NCBI GenBank assembly: GCA_019695185.1
Contig: JAIBAN010000004.1
Location: forward strand, 98,989-162,988
Length of the DNA stretch: 64,000 nucleotides
Origin: Blastocatellia bacterium
Lineage (GTDB): Bacteria; Acidobacteriota; Blastocatellia; Chloracidobacteriales; Chloracidobacteriaceae
Direction of reading: 5' to 3'
In this document: positions 37,047-46,026 of the stretch, one piece after another
Layout: the number at the start of each line of letters is the position of its first letter
Numbering within the stretch: the first letter of the stretch is position 1
Translations under genes and position numbers: made by a program
Notes under the pieces: generated by a model
What the model saw: only the letters and a program-made list of their open reading frames with translations
Told to the model about the DNA's origin: nothing
The model's database searches: none

Positions 37047-39704
37047 ATGCAATTCCGTCGAAGTCTTCTTGTGCTTGCATCTTTTGTGATGTGGGCGGCA
37101 ACCTACTGCCTGACGCTTGCCACACATACTTTCCCCTCAACAAATGTCACCTTTGCCTCACAGCGGACACTGACACCTGCCGCACTTCCAGGTTCGGTAA
37201 CACCCTTTTCCGCTTTCGCGTTGAGTAACAATTCATTGATTCCGTTTAATTTGACCACACCGGCCACGCCCGGAACCGCCATTCCGGTGACGGGATTGGG
37301 AGCCGGGGAAAATCTGGTTGGGATTGATTTCCGCCCCCAAAACGGGATGCTGTACGGCTTGACCTCCAATGGTGCCGGAGCAGTACGCCTCTACTGCATC
37401 AGTTACCGGACAGGAGTTGCTGTTCCCTTAACCGCCACACCGGTTCAGTTTGACGATGGAACCAATCCGGTTCCGATTGTCGGCACGGTTTTCGGGATGG
37501 ACTTCAACCCCACGGTTGACCGGGTCCGGGTCGTGACCAATGGCGGGTTCAATTTCCGGATGAATCCCAACAATGGAACTTTGGTGGATGGAAATGCCGG
37601 AACACCTGGGGTGAACCCGGACCAGGCCATCAATGGCGGTGCAACCGTGGTTGATGAAACAGCCTACACGAACAATGCAGCGAATGTGACCGCAACGACA
37701 CAATATACAATGGATTCGGTCCTTAACATGCTGTTTATTCAAAATCCGCCCAACAATGGCACTCAAACCCTGGGCCTGACGGTGACTTTGAACAGTGCGA
37801 CCTTGGATTTCACTCCTGGAGTTGGGTTTGATATTCCCCCTGGAGTCAACGTGGCAACCTCCAATACTCCTGCAACGGGTTTGGCTTTTGCCGCTTTGCG
37901 GGTTGGCGGCGTGACGGGGGTTTATGCAATTGAATTGAGCACGGGTGCTGCCACCTTCTGCGGGATTTTGGGAACCGGAACGCAGACAATTCAAGGGTTC
38001 AGCATTCAGGGTGAAGCGGTGACCGGCGGGGTTCCGGCAATTGCCCTGAGCGATGCAGGAACCTCACTGATTCGCTTCAGTACTGCGACTCCCGGAACCA
38101 CGACCACCGTGGCCGTGACTGGCGTTGCCGCTGGCGAAGTGCTGGTGGGTATTGATTTCCGCCCGGCGACCGGTCAGCTTTTTGGTCTGGGTGTGAATGA
38201 CCCCTCCAACAATGCGTCCATCTATATTATTGACCCACAAACAGGAGCCGCCACTCTGGCTGTGACTGGAACCACTGGTGCGATTGCCTATGTAGGGGCT
38301 GACGGGACCACCCCGGTTGACCTTCCCGCCGCCAGCGTTGGTTATGGGTTCGATTTCAACCCGACGGTGGACCGGATTCGGGTTGCTGCCGGGACAGGAC
38401 TCAATTTCCGGGTCAATCAAACGACCGGAACAGCGGTTGACGGGGATTTGGGAGGGGCTGCCGGCAGCGTTCCCGGTGTCAATACGGACGGAAATGCGGT
38501 TCCTGCGGGCGGCACGGGGATTTCCGGAGATGCCTACACAAACAGCTTTGCCGGAACCACAGTGACCACGCTGTACACCCTGGATGCCACGACAGACTCC
38601 CTGTTTATCCAGAATCCACCCAATGCCGGAACCCAAACCCTGCCACTGCCTTTGGGCGTCAACTTCACCAGCGTGAGCGGTTTTGATATTCCGCCGGGAG
38701 TGCGGGTGACAGCTTCCAATGCCCCGGTGGCCGTTGGTCGTGGGTTTGCGGCGCTGAATGTGGGAGGAGTGAATAACCTGTACTCCATCAATCTGGTAAC
38801 TGGTGCAGCCACTTCGTTGGGAGCGATTGGTACTGGCACGACGAATCTGGCTGGGCTGGCTTTGGCCGACAGTCCGGGCCGCCCTGCCCTGACTGCCGCT
38901 GCTGCTGCCACCCGTCAGCAGGGAAGCGCCGGTTCAACCTCGACGTTGGCCACGGTTTCCGATTTTGAAACGCTGGCTGGAAACCTGATTGTGACAACCA
39001 CAAGTGTTCCGGCTGGTTTGACCGTGAGCAGTGTGACCAATACCAACGGCACCATCACGGCCACCATCACGGCTTCATGTACGGCGACCGTAGGGGCCAA
39101 TACGGTTGGCCTGCAGGTGACGGATAGTGACGGTCAGGTGGCGTTAGCCAATTTCACCGTCAACGTGACTGCCAACACGCCGCCAGTGCAGGGAACCTAC
39201 CCCTCGCTGAATGTGGTGGCGGGTAATCCGGTGACGGTCACACCTTCGGCGACTCCGACCGACAACGGCACAGTTGCCACATTGACCGTGGCTGCTTCAG
39301 CCGGTTATGCCGGAACGCTGACAGTCAACTCGGTGACTGGTGTGGTGTCGGCCAATCCGTCAAACAGCGGTACCTTTACCATTACCGTAACAGCGACGGA
39401 TAACTGCGGCGCGACCTCAACGTCGAGCTTTACGCTGTCAACTCTGCCATTCGGCAAAGGTCCGAGCGTGACGGGGATTTCCCCAACTGTTGGCCCCATC
39501 GGCACTTCGGTGACCATTTCCGGTTTCAACTTCCTGAACGTGTCGTCGGTGACCTTCAACGGAACCCAGGCTTCATTCACCGTTGACTCTTCAACCCAAA
39601 TCACGGCCACGGTACCGTTCGGTGCGACCACCGGTCCGGTAACCGTATCAAGCACGGCTGGTGCCAGCACCGGCCCGACCTTTACTGTGATTCGGACCAA
39701 ATAA
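37047..39704 (+). CDS. Secreted protein with two DUF4394 domains, Ig-like and IPT/TIG modules
   Basis: An exported 885-residue surface or matrix protein without known activity. A signal peptide (MQFRRSLLVLASFVMWAATY) is followed by two homologous DUF4394 domains (about residues 50-330 and 335-610). Each has L(I/V)GIDFRP near its start, GxDFNPTVDRxRV in the middle, then FIQNPPNxGTQTL and GFDIPPGV. After residue 620 come Ig/cadherin-like beta modules (ATVSDFETLAGNLIV and PPVQGTYPSLNVVAG regions). A C-terminal IPT/TIG domain follows, with VTGISPTVGPIGTSVTISGFNF. AAAGGAG lies six bases before the ATG. The earlier in-frame start at 36849 lacks a signal peptide and is rejected. Confidence 0.88.
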   Translation: MQFRRSLLVLASFVMWAATYCLTLATHTFPSTNVTFASQRTLTPAALPGSVTPFSAFALSNNSLIPFNLTTPATPGTAIPVTGLGAGENLVGIDFRPQNGMLYGLTSNGAGAVRLYCISYRTGVAVPLTATPVQFDDGTNPVPIVGTVFGMDFNPTVDRVRVVTNGGFNFRMNPNNGTLVDGNAGTPGVNPDQAINGGATVVDETAYTNNAANVTATTQYTMDSVLNMLFIQNPPNNGTQTLGLTVTLNSATLDFTPGVGFDIPPGVNVATSNTPATGLAFAALRVGGVTGVYAIELSTGAATFCGILGTGTQTIQGFSIQGEAVTGGVPAIALSDAGTSLIRFSTATPGTTTTVAVTGVAAGEVLVGIDFRPATGQLFGLGVNDPSNNASIYIIDPQTGAATLAVTGTTGAIAYVGADGTTPVDLPAASVGYGFDFNPTVDRIRVAAGTGLNFRVNQTTGTAVDGDLGGAAGSVPGVNTDGNAVPAGGTGISGDAYTNSFAGTTVTTLYTLDATTDSLFIQNPPNAGTQTLPLPLGVNFTSVSGFDIPPGVRVTASNAPVAVGRGFAALNVGGVNNLYSINLVTGAATSLGAIGTGTTNLAGLALADSPGRPALTAAAAATRQQGSAGSTSTLATVSDFETLAGNLIVTTTSVPAGLTVSSVTNTNGTITATITASCTATVGANTVGLQVTDSDGQVALANFTVNVTANTPPVQGTYPSLNVVAGNPVTVTPSATPTDNGTVATLTVAASAGYAGTLTVNSVTGVVSANPSNSGTFTITVTATDNCGATSTSSFTLSTLPFGKGPSVTGISPTVGPIGTSVTISGFNFLNVSSVTFNGTQASFTVDSSTQITATVPFGATTGPVTVSSTAGASTGPTFTVIRTK

Positions 39705-39711
39705 GTCTGGA

Positions 39712-39745
39712 TTAAGGACTAAGGGCCGAGGATAGAGAACTGAGC
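39712..39745. repeat. Degenerate single-arm GGACTGA copies
   Basis: Four decayed units (GGATTAA, GGACTAA, GGCCGAG, GAACTGA) follow the DUF4394 stop. No complementary arm is visible before the cupin start at 39806. Confidence 0.45.
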
Positions 39746-39805
39746 CAGAATTTCCATTTGAGGTTCAGGTTACAAGCTTTATCTGCGGTCCTTTTCTCTT
39801 TCCAC

Positions 39806-40147
39806 ATGAAACCTATCAATACAGCCAGTGCTGAACATTACCAGTGGGGAGAAGTTTGCGACGGGTGGCATCTGCTCAAAGCCGGTGACCTGAGTGTCAT
39901 CGAAGAGCAGGTGCCGCCCGGAAAATCCGAAGTCCGCCATTACCATCATCACGCCAAACAGTTTTTTTATATATTGGCTGGGTGCGCAACCATGGTCTGT
40001 GGCGATGAGTCCATTCTGCTTCAAACCGGCGACGGGATTTGTATTCCTCCAGGTGTTCCTCACCAATTCCGCAATGACAGCCTGGAAACCGTTCGTTTTC
40101 TGGTAGTTTCGGTTCCTCCCAGTCATGGCGACCGGGTCAATTTATGA
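39806..40147 (+). CDS. Cupin-domain protein
   Basis: A 113-residue single cupin barrel. The metal-site motif HYHHHAKQFFYILAG (GX5HXHX3,4E type, with Q in place of the usual E) lies around residues 46-60. The second motif GDGICIPPGVPHQFRND supplies the third histidine. The start is set at ATG 39806 (MKPINTASAEHYQW), not the upstream TTG at 39758, which would add a repeat-derived segment. No ribosome site is clear. Small cupins of this type are isomerases, dioxygenases or sugar-binding proteins, and this one cannot be narrowed further. It sits just upstream of the atp promoter. Confidence 0.85.
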   Translation: MKPINTASAEHYQWGEVCDGWHLLKAGDLSVIEEQVPPGKSEVRHYHHHAKQFFYILAGCATMVCGDESILLQTGDGICIPPGVPHQFRNDSLETVRFLVVSVPPSHGDRVNL

Positions 40148-40180
40148 CCTTGCTCCTGCCCCGGTGCCGAACATGCCTCC

Positions 40181-40209
40181 TTGACACTCCCAAGGGCGTA
40201 TGTTATTTA
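40181..40209 (+). promoter_or_regulatory. Sigma-70 promoter of the partial atp operon
   Basis: TTGACA (40181-40186, perfect) and TATTTA (40204-40209) are separated by exactly 17 bases. Transcription would begin near 40216, about 53 bases before the first atp start codon. Confidence 0.7.
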
Positions 40210-40268
40210 GGCCAGTCTTTCTTAAATACAGACAAATCCTTCATTTACTACCATCGGAAAGCGCAATC

Positions 40269-40766
40269 ATGGACATGTTCAATACATTTCTTGAGGTGCA
40301 TCGTCTGCCTGTTGCGGCAGGCGGGCTGCTCGATGTGGATCCCTTCGTGTTTGGATCAACCGTGGTTTTATTCATCGTGTTGGCCTTCATTTTGAACGCG
40401 ATGGTTTTTAACCCGTTGCTCAAAGTGCTTGAAGAACGCGAGCGTCGTACCTCAGGCTCGATCAGCGATGCCAAGCATTTGCTGGAAGATTACGACCGGC
40501 GGTTGGGCGAATACGAAACTTCCCTTAACAAATCCCGCCAATCTGCTTACCAACAACTGGAGCAGAACCGTTCCACTGCCATGAAAGAGCGAACGGACCT
40601 GCTGGCCACGGTCAAAGCCGAAACCACAGCGGAAATCAACAAAACCAAAGCTGAATTGGATGCTCAGGTGAAGGCGGCGGAAGTCACCTTGACCAAAGAG
40701 GCAACCGCCATTGCGGCAACCATTTCGACTGCCATCCTGGGGCGGACTGTAGGGGGCGCACGCTAA
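40269..40766 (+). CDS. atpF: ATP synthase F0 subunit b (b/b' type, first copy)
   Basis: Peripheral-stalk subunit anchoring F1 to the membrane. The 165-residue product has one N-terminal membrane helix (VFGSTVVLFIVLAFILNAMVF) followed by NPLLKVLEERERRTSGSISDAKHLLEDYDRRL and a long coiled coil to the end. It is the first of two b-type genes, as in b/b' organisms. ATG 40269 (MDMFNTFLEVHRL) is chosen over 40200, which would start inside the leader. It is three bases upstream of the second b gene. atpB and atpE (a and c) are absent: the preceding gene is a cupin. Confidence 0.9.
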   Translation: MDMFNTFLEVHRLPVAAGGLLDVDPFVFGSTVVLFIVLAFILNAMVFNPLLKVLEERERRTSGSISDAKHLLEDYDRRLGEYETSLNKSRQSAYQQLEQNRSTAMKERTDLLATVKAETTAEINKTKAELDAQVKAAEVTLTKEATAIAATISTAILGRTVGGAR

Positions 40767-40769
40767 ACT

Positions 40770-41288
40770 ATGACTTTTGAATTGACACCCCTTGCTTCTG
40801 TTGTTGTTTTGTCAGAAATCTCACTCGGAATCAAACTGATCAATTTTGCCATTTTTGTAATTGGGATGGGGTTTGTGCTCTACAAACCGATTACCCAAGG
40901 CTTGCAGGCCCGGACCCAGGCGATTCAGGACGACCTGCAAAAGGCCAACCGGGAAATGGAAGCTGCCCAGGCAAAAATCAAACAGCTTGAATCCCGGCTG
41001 GGCAACCTGGATCAGGAAATTGCCGATATTCGGGCTCAAGCCGAGCACGATGCCAAAGCCGAACGGGAACGGATCGTGCAAACCGCCAAGGAAGACGCCG
41101 AGCGGTTACGGGCCATGGCCCGGCTCGAAATCGAAGGGGCTTACAAGGCTGCCCGCACCCAACTCAAGGCATTTGCCGCCCAGCAGGCGGTCGAACTGGC
41201 TGAAAACCTGATCCGCAAGGAAATCAAGGACGACGACCGGGACCGGTTGGTTACCCGGTACGTTGAACACCTGGACCGAATTAACTGA
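40770..41288 (+). CDS. atpF: ATP synthase F0 subunit b (second copy)
   Basis: A second peripheral-stalk b subunit, 172 residues. One membrane helix (LINFAIFVIGMGFVLYKPI) lies at about residues 20-40, then a heptad-rich coiled coil (ANREMEAAQAKIKQLESRLGNL). The C-terminus AVELAENLIRKEIKDDDRDRLVTRYVEHLDRI is typical for the contact with the delta subunit. It begins three bases after the first b gene, so the two b subunits are probably made together as a heterodimer. A GGACTGA hairpin separates it from atpH. Confidence 0.93.
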   Translation: MTFELTPLASVVVLSEISLGIKLINFAIFVIGMGFVLYKPITQGLQARTQAIQDDLQKANREMEAAQAKIKQLESRLGNLDQEIADIRAQAEHDAKAERERIVQTAKEDAERLRAMARLEIEGAYKAARTQLKAFAAQQAVELAENLIRKEIKDDDRDRLVTRYVEHLDRIN

Positions 41289-41294
41289 TGAGAA

Positions 41295-41411
41295 GGACTG
41301 AGGACTGAGGACTGAGGACTGAGAGCAACTTCCACCGTCTCCAGGCTTTAGTTGAAATTCAGGCAATTCTTTGAACCTGATTTCATCCTCAGTCCTGAGT
41401 CCTCAGTCCTC
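41295..41411. repeat. Paired GGACTGA array inside the atp operon (atpF-atpH)
   Basis: Four exact copies of GGACTGA at 41295-41323, six bases after the atpF stop, face three and a half copies of TCAGTCC at 41387-41411. The right arm ends 15 bases before the atpH ATG. Both genes are plus and must be expressed together. Confidence 0.93.
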
Positions 41412-41426
41412 ATCACTGAAAAAATT

Positions 41427-41966
41427 ATGAGCGTTACCGCACTTGCAAATCGTTACGCCCGCGCCCTGGCCGATGTCGCTTTTCCAAAGGGCGAGTTGCC
41501 TGAAATTCTGGAAGAGCTTTCCGTTTTTCAAGGAATGGCCGAGTCGAATGCGGACCTGCATGAAGTCATCGTCAATCCGACGATTCCGCAAAATCAAAAG
41601 GAAAAACTGCTCACAGCCTTGATTGCCCGGATGAAGCCGCGCCAAATCACCGCCAATTTTCTCAATTTGCTGTTGCGCAATCAACGGTTGCCTCATTTGG
41701 CTGAAGTGAATATGGCAATTCGGCGGGAACTCGACCAACGATTGGGCGTAGTGGCTGCCGAGGTGACCACGGCCCAGGCGTTGACCCCGGCCCAACAGGC
41801 AGCCATGCAAACACGGCTCAAGGCTGTGACGGGGAAAGAAGTTCGTATTTCATTCAAAACCAATCCGGATTTGGTCGGCGGGGTTGTGACCCGCATTGGC
41901 AGCCGTGTGTTTGACGGCTCCATCCGCAATCAACTGGAGACCTTCCGGGCACAAATCAGTCAGTAA
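41427..41966 (+). CDS. atpH: ATP synthase F1 subunit delta
   Basis: Peripheral-stalk subunit joining the b subunits to the alpha3beta3 crown. The 179-residue product has SVTALANRYARALADVA at the start, ILEELSVFQGMAESNADL, LRNQRLPHLAEVNMAIRREL and the C-terminal VRISFKTNPDLVGGVVTRIGSRVFDGSIRNQLETFRAQI, all standard delta/OSCP features. ATG 41427 is chosen because in-frame codons from 41352 only translate the repeat arm. A 172-base gap without repeats leads to atpA. Confidence 0.95.
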   Translation: MSVTALANRYARALADVAFPKGELPEILEELSVFQGMAESNADLHEVIVNPTIPQNQKEKLLTALIARMKPRQITANFLNLLLRNQRLPHLAEVNMAIRRELDQRLGVVAAEVTTAQALTPAQQAAMQTRLKAVTGKEVRISFKTNPDLVGGVVTRIGSRVFDGSIRNQLETFRAQISQ

Positions 41967-42138
41967 CAGCACAGTTTCGGACGTGGTAGCGGAGACGGAC
42001 CTCCCTTTTCGTATTCATATCTTACCTGTATTTTTTCCGTCCCCGTCGTGCGCCTCCGGCTGCACTGTCCGTTTGAACGGCGGTTTTTTTGCGGAAACCG
42101 CATAACCTCGGGGGTTGCCCCGCGATTGAGAAGGCATT

Positions 42139-43671
42139 ATGGAACCGATCAAAGCTGACGAGATTAGTCAGATTATACGTCAACAGATTGAAAGCTTTCA
42201 GGCCGGAGTGACCGTTTCCGAAGTTGGCACGATCATCAAGGTCGGCGACGGTATTGCGGAAATTCATGGTTTGGAACGGGTGATGGCAGGCGAACTGCTC
42301 GAACTGCCACACGATGTGAAAGGCATTGCCCTCAACCTTGAAGAAGACAAAGTCGGGGCGGTGCTCTTTGGTGACTACTACACGATTAAAGAAGGCGACA
42401 TTGTCAAACGGAGCGGACGCATCATGTCGGTGCCGGTTGGCCAGGGGATGATTGGTCGCGTGGTCAACGCCCTGGGCGAACCGATTGACGGACGGGGTCC
42501 GATTGCCAACGACGGTTTCAACCCGATTGAACGGATTGCTCCCGGCATTGTGGACCGCAAGTCGGTGAAAGAACCGATGCAGACCGGTCTCAAAGCCATT
42601 GACGCGATGGTGCCCATCGGTCGCGGCCAGCGGGAACTCATCATTGGCGACCGCCAGACCGGCAAAACGGCTGTGGCACTTGATACGATTATCAATTCCA
42701 AAGGCAAAGACCTGATTTGCGTCTATGTCGCCATCGGTCAGAAAAAATCAACAGTGGCCCAGGTGGTGAAAAAACTCGAAGAGTTTGACGCCATGAGCTA
42801 CACGATTATCGTGACGGCCAACTCATCCGACCCGGCAGCCATGCAATACATCGCACCCTACTCCGGCTGCGCCATCGGTGAATATTTTATGGACCGGGGC
42901 AAGCACGTGCTCTGCATTTATGACGATTTGTCAAAGCACGCCGTCGCCTACCGCGAAATCTCGCTGCTGCTGCGGCGTCCGCCGGGCCGCGAAGCCTTTC
43001 CTGGAGACGTGTTCTATCTGCACTCACGCCTGCTGGAACGGGCAGCCAAGTACAGCGACGCCCAAAAAGGTGGCTCGCTCACAGCCCTTCCGATCATCGA
43101 AACCCAGGCCGGTGACATTTCGGCTTACATTCCGACGAACGTGATTTCGATTACCGACGGGCAAATCTTTCTCGAATCGGACCTCTTCAACGCTGGTGTC
43201 CGACCGGCCATCAACGTGGGACTTTCGGTTTCGCGGGTGGGTGGTTCGGCTCAGGTCAAAGCCATGAAGGCAGTCGCCGGTACCTTGCGGCTGGACTTGG
43301 CGCAGTACCGCGAACTGGCTGCCTTTGCCCAATTCGGTTCCGACCTTGACAAGGCCACCCAACAACAATTGGCCCGTGGTCAACGTCTGACGGAAATTCT
43401 CAAACAGCCGCAATATTCCCCAATGCCGGTGGAAAAACAGGTGGTACTGATTTGGTCGGCCATCAAGGGGTATGTGGATGATGTTCCGGTGGCTGAAATT
43501 CGCCGTTTTGAAACCGAACTGTTGGCCTTTATGGACAATAGCAAAGCAGGTTTGCTCAAAGAACTGGCTGACAAAAAGGATTTGAAAGCCGGCAATATTG
43601 AGACCCAACTGCAATCCGCCCTTGAAGAGTTCAAAAAGACCTTCCAAGTGCGCCAAGCCGCCAAAGCCTAG
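42139..43671 (+). CDS. atpA: ATP synthase F1 subunit alpha
   Basis: Non-catalytic nucleotide-binding subunit of F1. The 510-residue product is standard: an N-terminal beta-barrel with [20 protein letters not shown]-loop [38 protein letters not shown], then [36 protein letters not shown] and the C-terminal helical domain. The ATG follows GAAGG by about seven bases. It lies between atpH and atpG. The gene for beta (atpD) is not nearby. Confidence 0.98.
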   Translation: MEPIKADEISQIIRQQIESFQAGVTVSEVGTIIKVGDGIAEIHGLERVMAGELLELPHDVKGIALNLEEDKVGAVLFGDYYTIKEGDIVKRSGRIMSVPVGQGMIGRVVNALGEPIDGRGPIANDGFNPIERIAPGIVDRKSVKEPMQTGLKAIDAMVPIGRGQRELIIGDRQTGKTAVALDTIINSKGKDLICVYVAIGQKKSTVAQVVKKLEEFDAMSYTIIVTANSSDPAAMQYIAPYSGCAIGEYFMDRGKHVLCIYDDLSKHAVAYREISLLLRRPPGREAFPGDVFYLHSRLLERAAKYSDAQKGGSLTALPIIETQAGDISAYIPTNVISITDGQIFLESDLFNAGVRPAINVGLSVSRVGGSAQVKAMKAVAGTLRLDLAQYRELAAFAQFGSDLDKATQQQLARGQRLTEILKQPQYSPMPVEKQVVLIWSAIKGYVDDVPVAEIRRFETELLAFMDNSKAGLLKELADKKDLKAGNIETQLQSALEEFKKTFQVRQAAKA

Positions 43672-43674
43672 TTA

Positions 43675-43774
43675 AGGACTGAGGACTGAGGACTGAGGAC
43701 TGAGCCAAAAATCAGGAGTCTGCAAAGCGGATTCCGGATGTGAAACTCAGTCCTCAGTCCTCGGTCCTCAGTCT
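43675..43774. repeat. Paired GGACTGA array inside the atp operon (atpA-atpG)
   Basis: Four copies of GGACTGA at 43675-43704, four bases past the atpA stop, face four copies of TCAGTCC (one with TCGGTCC) at 43746-43774. The right arm runs straight into GGGAGAG, which is the atpG ribosome site, so pairing of the arms would place the site at the hairpin base. Confidence 0.93.
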
Positions 43775-43788
43775 TGGGAGAGAATTGT

Positions 43789-44703
43789 ATGCCAAACCTA
43801 CAGGGTATTCGGCGACGGATTAAGGCCGTAAAAGGGATGCGCCAAATCACCAAGGCGATGAAGCTGGTGTCCACCTCCCGCCTCAAGCGTGCCCAGGAAC
43901 GCGTTACATCCGCCCGTCCCTATGCCAGGAAAATGCAGGAAGTGCTTGACAGTCTGGCTTCGCGGGCAACTTCCGTGAGCAGCCCGCTGCTTGAACAACG
44001 TGAGGGGAATCGCATTTTGTTGTTACTGGTCACTGCCGACAAAGGGCTGTGCGGAGCCTTTAACACCAACCTGCTCCGGGCAGCCCAGCAGTTTCTGCGC
44101 GAACACGCGGAGGACCAGGTCGAAGTGATTGCCATTGGGCGCAAAGGGCGTGATTTCTTCCGGCGGCGCAATGTGCCGATTCGCAACGAGTATATTGGCG
44201 TGATGGCCAAAACCGTCACCTATGATATTGCTGCCGATATTGCCCAGGGTGTCATTGACTTGTTCACAGCCGGAAGCCTGGAAGCCGCCGGTGAGGGCGG
44301 AACGGACGAAGTTACAGCACCCGACAAGGTGTTTATTATCTACAATGAATTCAAATCGGTCATGCAGCAGATTGTTCGAACCGAGCAACTGTTGCCGATT
44401 GGACGGTTTGATGCAGCCGAAGGCGAAGCCGCCGGCAGCAGCGCCGAAGGTGATTACCTGTATGAACAACTGCCAGGTGAAATCCTGAACAGTCTGTTGC
44501 CGAAATACGTGATTACCCAGGTGTTTCAGTCCATGCTGGAGTCAGTGGCCTCGGAACATGGTTCACGGATGACAGCCATGGATTCAGCCACCAAGAACGC
44601 TGGCAAGGCAATTGATTCGCTGACACTCAACATGAACCGAATCCGCCAGGCTGCCATCACCCGCGAAATCATCGAAGTGGTGAGCGGAGCCGCAGCGCTT
44701 TAA
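43789..44703 (+). CDS. atpG: ATP synthase F1 subunit gamma
   Basis: Central rotor shaft of F1. The 304-residue product has PNLQGIRRRIKAVKGMRQITKAMKLVSTSRL at the start, VTADKGLCGAFNTNLLR in the middle and the C-terminal helix SEHGSRMTAMDSATKNAGKAIDSLTLNMNRIRQAAITREIIEVVSGAAAL. The ATG at 43789 has GGGAGAG six bases upstream. A stretch of about 20 residues rich in Gly/Glu/Ala (AAEGEAAGSSAEGD) before LYEQLPGEIL is longer than in E. coli. No atpD or atpC follows. Confidence 0.97.
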   Translation: MPNLQGIRRRIKAVKGMRQITKAMKLVSTSRLKRAQERVTSARPYARKMQEVLDSLASRATSVSSPLLEQREGNRILLLLVTADKGLCGAFNTNLLRAAQQFLREHAEDQVEVIAIGRKGRDFFRRRNVPIRNEYIGVMAKTVTYDIAADIAQGVIDLFTAGSLEAAGEGGTDEVTAPDKVFIIYNEFKSVMQQIVRTEQLLPIGRFDAAEGEAAGSSAEGDYLYEQLPGEILNSLLPKYVITQVFQSMLESVASEHGSRMTAMDSATKNAGKAIDSLTLNMNRIRQAAITREIIEVVSGAAAL

Positions 44704-44706
44704 TAA

Positions 44707-44841
44707 CAGGGTTCAGGGTTCAGGGTTCAGGGTTCAGGGTTTTGAAGACCGGAAGTTTGAGAGTTGAATCAATTCTCAATTCTCAATTCTCAATTCTCAA
44801 TTCGGAAACCCCTGACCCCTGACCCCTGACCCCTGAACCCT
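44707..44841. repeat. Nested arrays: GGGTTCA outer, AATTCTC inner, CCCCTGA outer
   Basis: Five copies of GGGTTCA at 44707-44740 start four bases after the atpG stop. Inside lie a GAGAGTTGAATC stretch and five copies of AATTCTC (44770-44803). Four copies of CCCCTGA and one TGAACCC at 44807-44841 close the element and touch the next ATG (44842). The outer arms pair with one mismatch per unit. Two unrelated heptamers are nested in one gap. Confidence 0.88.
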
Positions 44842-46026
44842 ATGCTTGTTGTTATTGTCGGCGGAGGACCGGGAGGTGCGGCGGCGGCCTGCAAACTGGC
44901 CCAGGAAGGCGTCGAGACCCTTCTCATCGAGAAAAGTTTTTCCCGCATCAAACCTTGCGCCGGTGTCATTCCCTCCGAACTCATCCGCGAATTTGACATT
45001 CCCGACCACCTTATTGAGCGCCGGATTGAAACCCTGACGGCCTCCGCCCCTTCGGGCAACCCTGCTCAACTTTCCATTCCCAACAGTTACCTCGGCGTCA
45101 TCAGCCGGGAAACCTTCGACCATTTTTTGCGCACCAGGGCGGCTGAGGCCGGGGCCATGGTGGTGGAGGCCAGGGTTGATTCAGTAGAAGCGACTGAACG
45201 CGCGGCCCAGGTGACCATCACCTTGCCCGACGGGAAACAAAAATCGGTCATGCCCGATTGCATCATTGGTGCTGACGGAGCCAATTCCTTTATTGCCCGC
45301 AAATTTCAGCTCAATGTGGGAGGTCGCTTTGCCGCCACCTTGCAGGAGCGGTTCAACCTCGATACTGAGGGTCTGGAACGGTTTCGCAATCGGGCGGAAT
45401 TGTTTTTTGACAGCCGGGTTTCACCGGATTTCTTTGGGTGGGTGATTGCAAAAGCCGAGCATGTCACTGTTGGCGTCGCTTCAACTGTAAACGATGTTGA
45501 TTTGAATCAACATTTGATGAGGCTCAAGGATTTGCTGGGCATTACCGAAGCACCTTTTCTGCATGAGTCGGCCAATATTCCCTTGCAGCCACATCGGCAC
45601 TGGGTTGCCAATCGAATTGCTTTGATAGGCGATGCCGCCGGATTGGCCGTGGCTGGAACGGGTGAGGGCATTTACTACGCTATGAAAAGTGGTATTGCCG
45701 CAGCCGCCGGGATTATCCGCTGCAATCCGGATTTTCGTGAGGAAAAGCTGGAGGCGGCGTATCAGAAACCGTTCCTTCGCATGTATGGAGAATTGTTCCA
45801 AACCCAGGAAGTGCTGCGGGGCAGCTATTATCACAATGACGAGCACCGGGAAGCTCTGATTGCCATGTTGCAGGATGAAACCGCCCAGCGGTTGCTCCTT
45901 GATGCGTATTTTCACCAGCGGAGCAAACGGGTTCCTTTTCTCACTGCTCTCAAGCTCAAAGCCAAACACACCTATCATTTATCGAAAGTGAAAATGGGGC
46001 ATTACAAAACCAGGACTGAGGGCTGA
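44842..46026 (+). CDS. Geranylgeranyl-reductase-family FAD oxidoreductase
   Basis: A 394-residue flavoprotein of the ChlP/geranylgeranyl reductase family, which saturates isoprenoid chains of chlorophylls, quinones or lipids. The dinucleotide fold starts at VVIVGGGPGGAAAACKLA, the substrate-side PCAGVIP is at about residue 39, DCIIGADGANSFIARK follows, and the second FAD motif is ALIGDAAGLAVAGTGEGIYYAMKSG. Photosynthetic genes are absent from the window, so a role in membrane isoprenoid or menaquinone saturation is at least as likely as in pigment synthesis. The ATG touches the repeat array, with no ribosome site visible. Its last residues TRTEG are encoded by the next GGACTGA array, which also supplies the stop. 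Confidence 0.85.
   Translation: MLVVIVGGGPGGAAAACKLAQEGVETLLIEKSFSRIKPCAGVIPSELIREFDIPDHLIERRIETLTASAPSGNPAQLSIPNSYLGVISRETFDHFLRTRAAEAGAMVVEARVDSVEATERAAQVTITLPDGKQKSVMPDCIIGADGANSFIARKFQLNVGGRFAATLQERFNLDTEGLERFRNRAELFFDSRVSPDFFGWVIAKAEHVTVGVASTVNDVDLNQHLMRLKDLLGITEAPFLHESANIPLQPHRHWVANRIALIGDAAGLAVAGTGEGIYYAMKSGIAAAAGIIRCNPDFREEKLEAAYQKPFLRMYGELFQTQEVLRGSYYHNDEHREALIAMLQDETAQRLLLDAYFHQRSKRVPFLTALKLKAKHTYHLSKVKMGHYKTRTEG

Noticed and set aside
44842..46026. Reading the ChlP-like gene as proof of a phototroph
   Set aside because: The family also serves quinone and lipid saturation, and no reaction-centre or chlorophyll gene is in the window.
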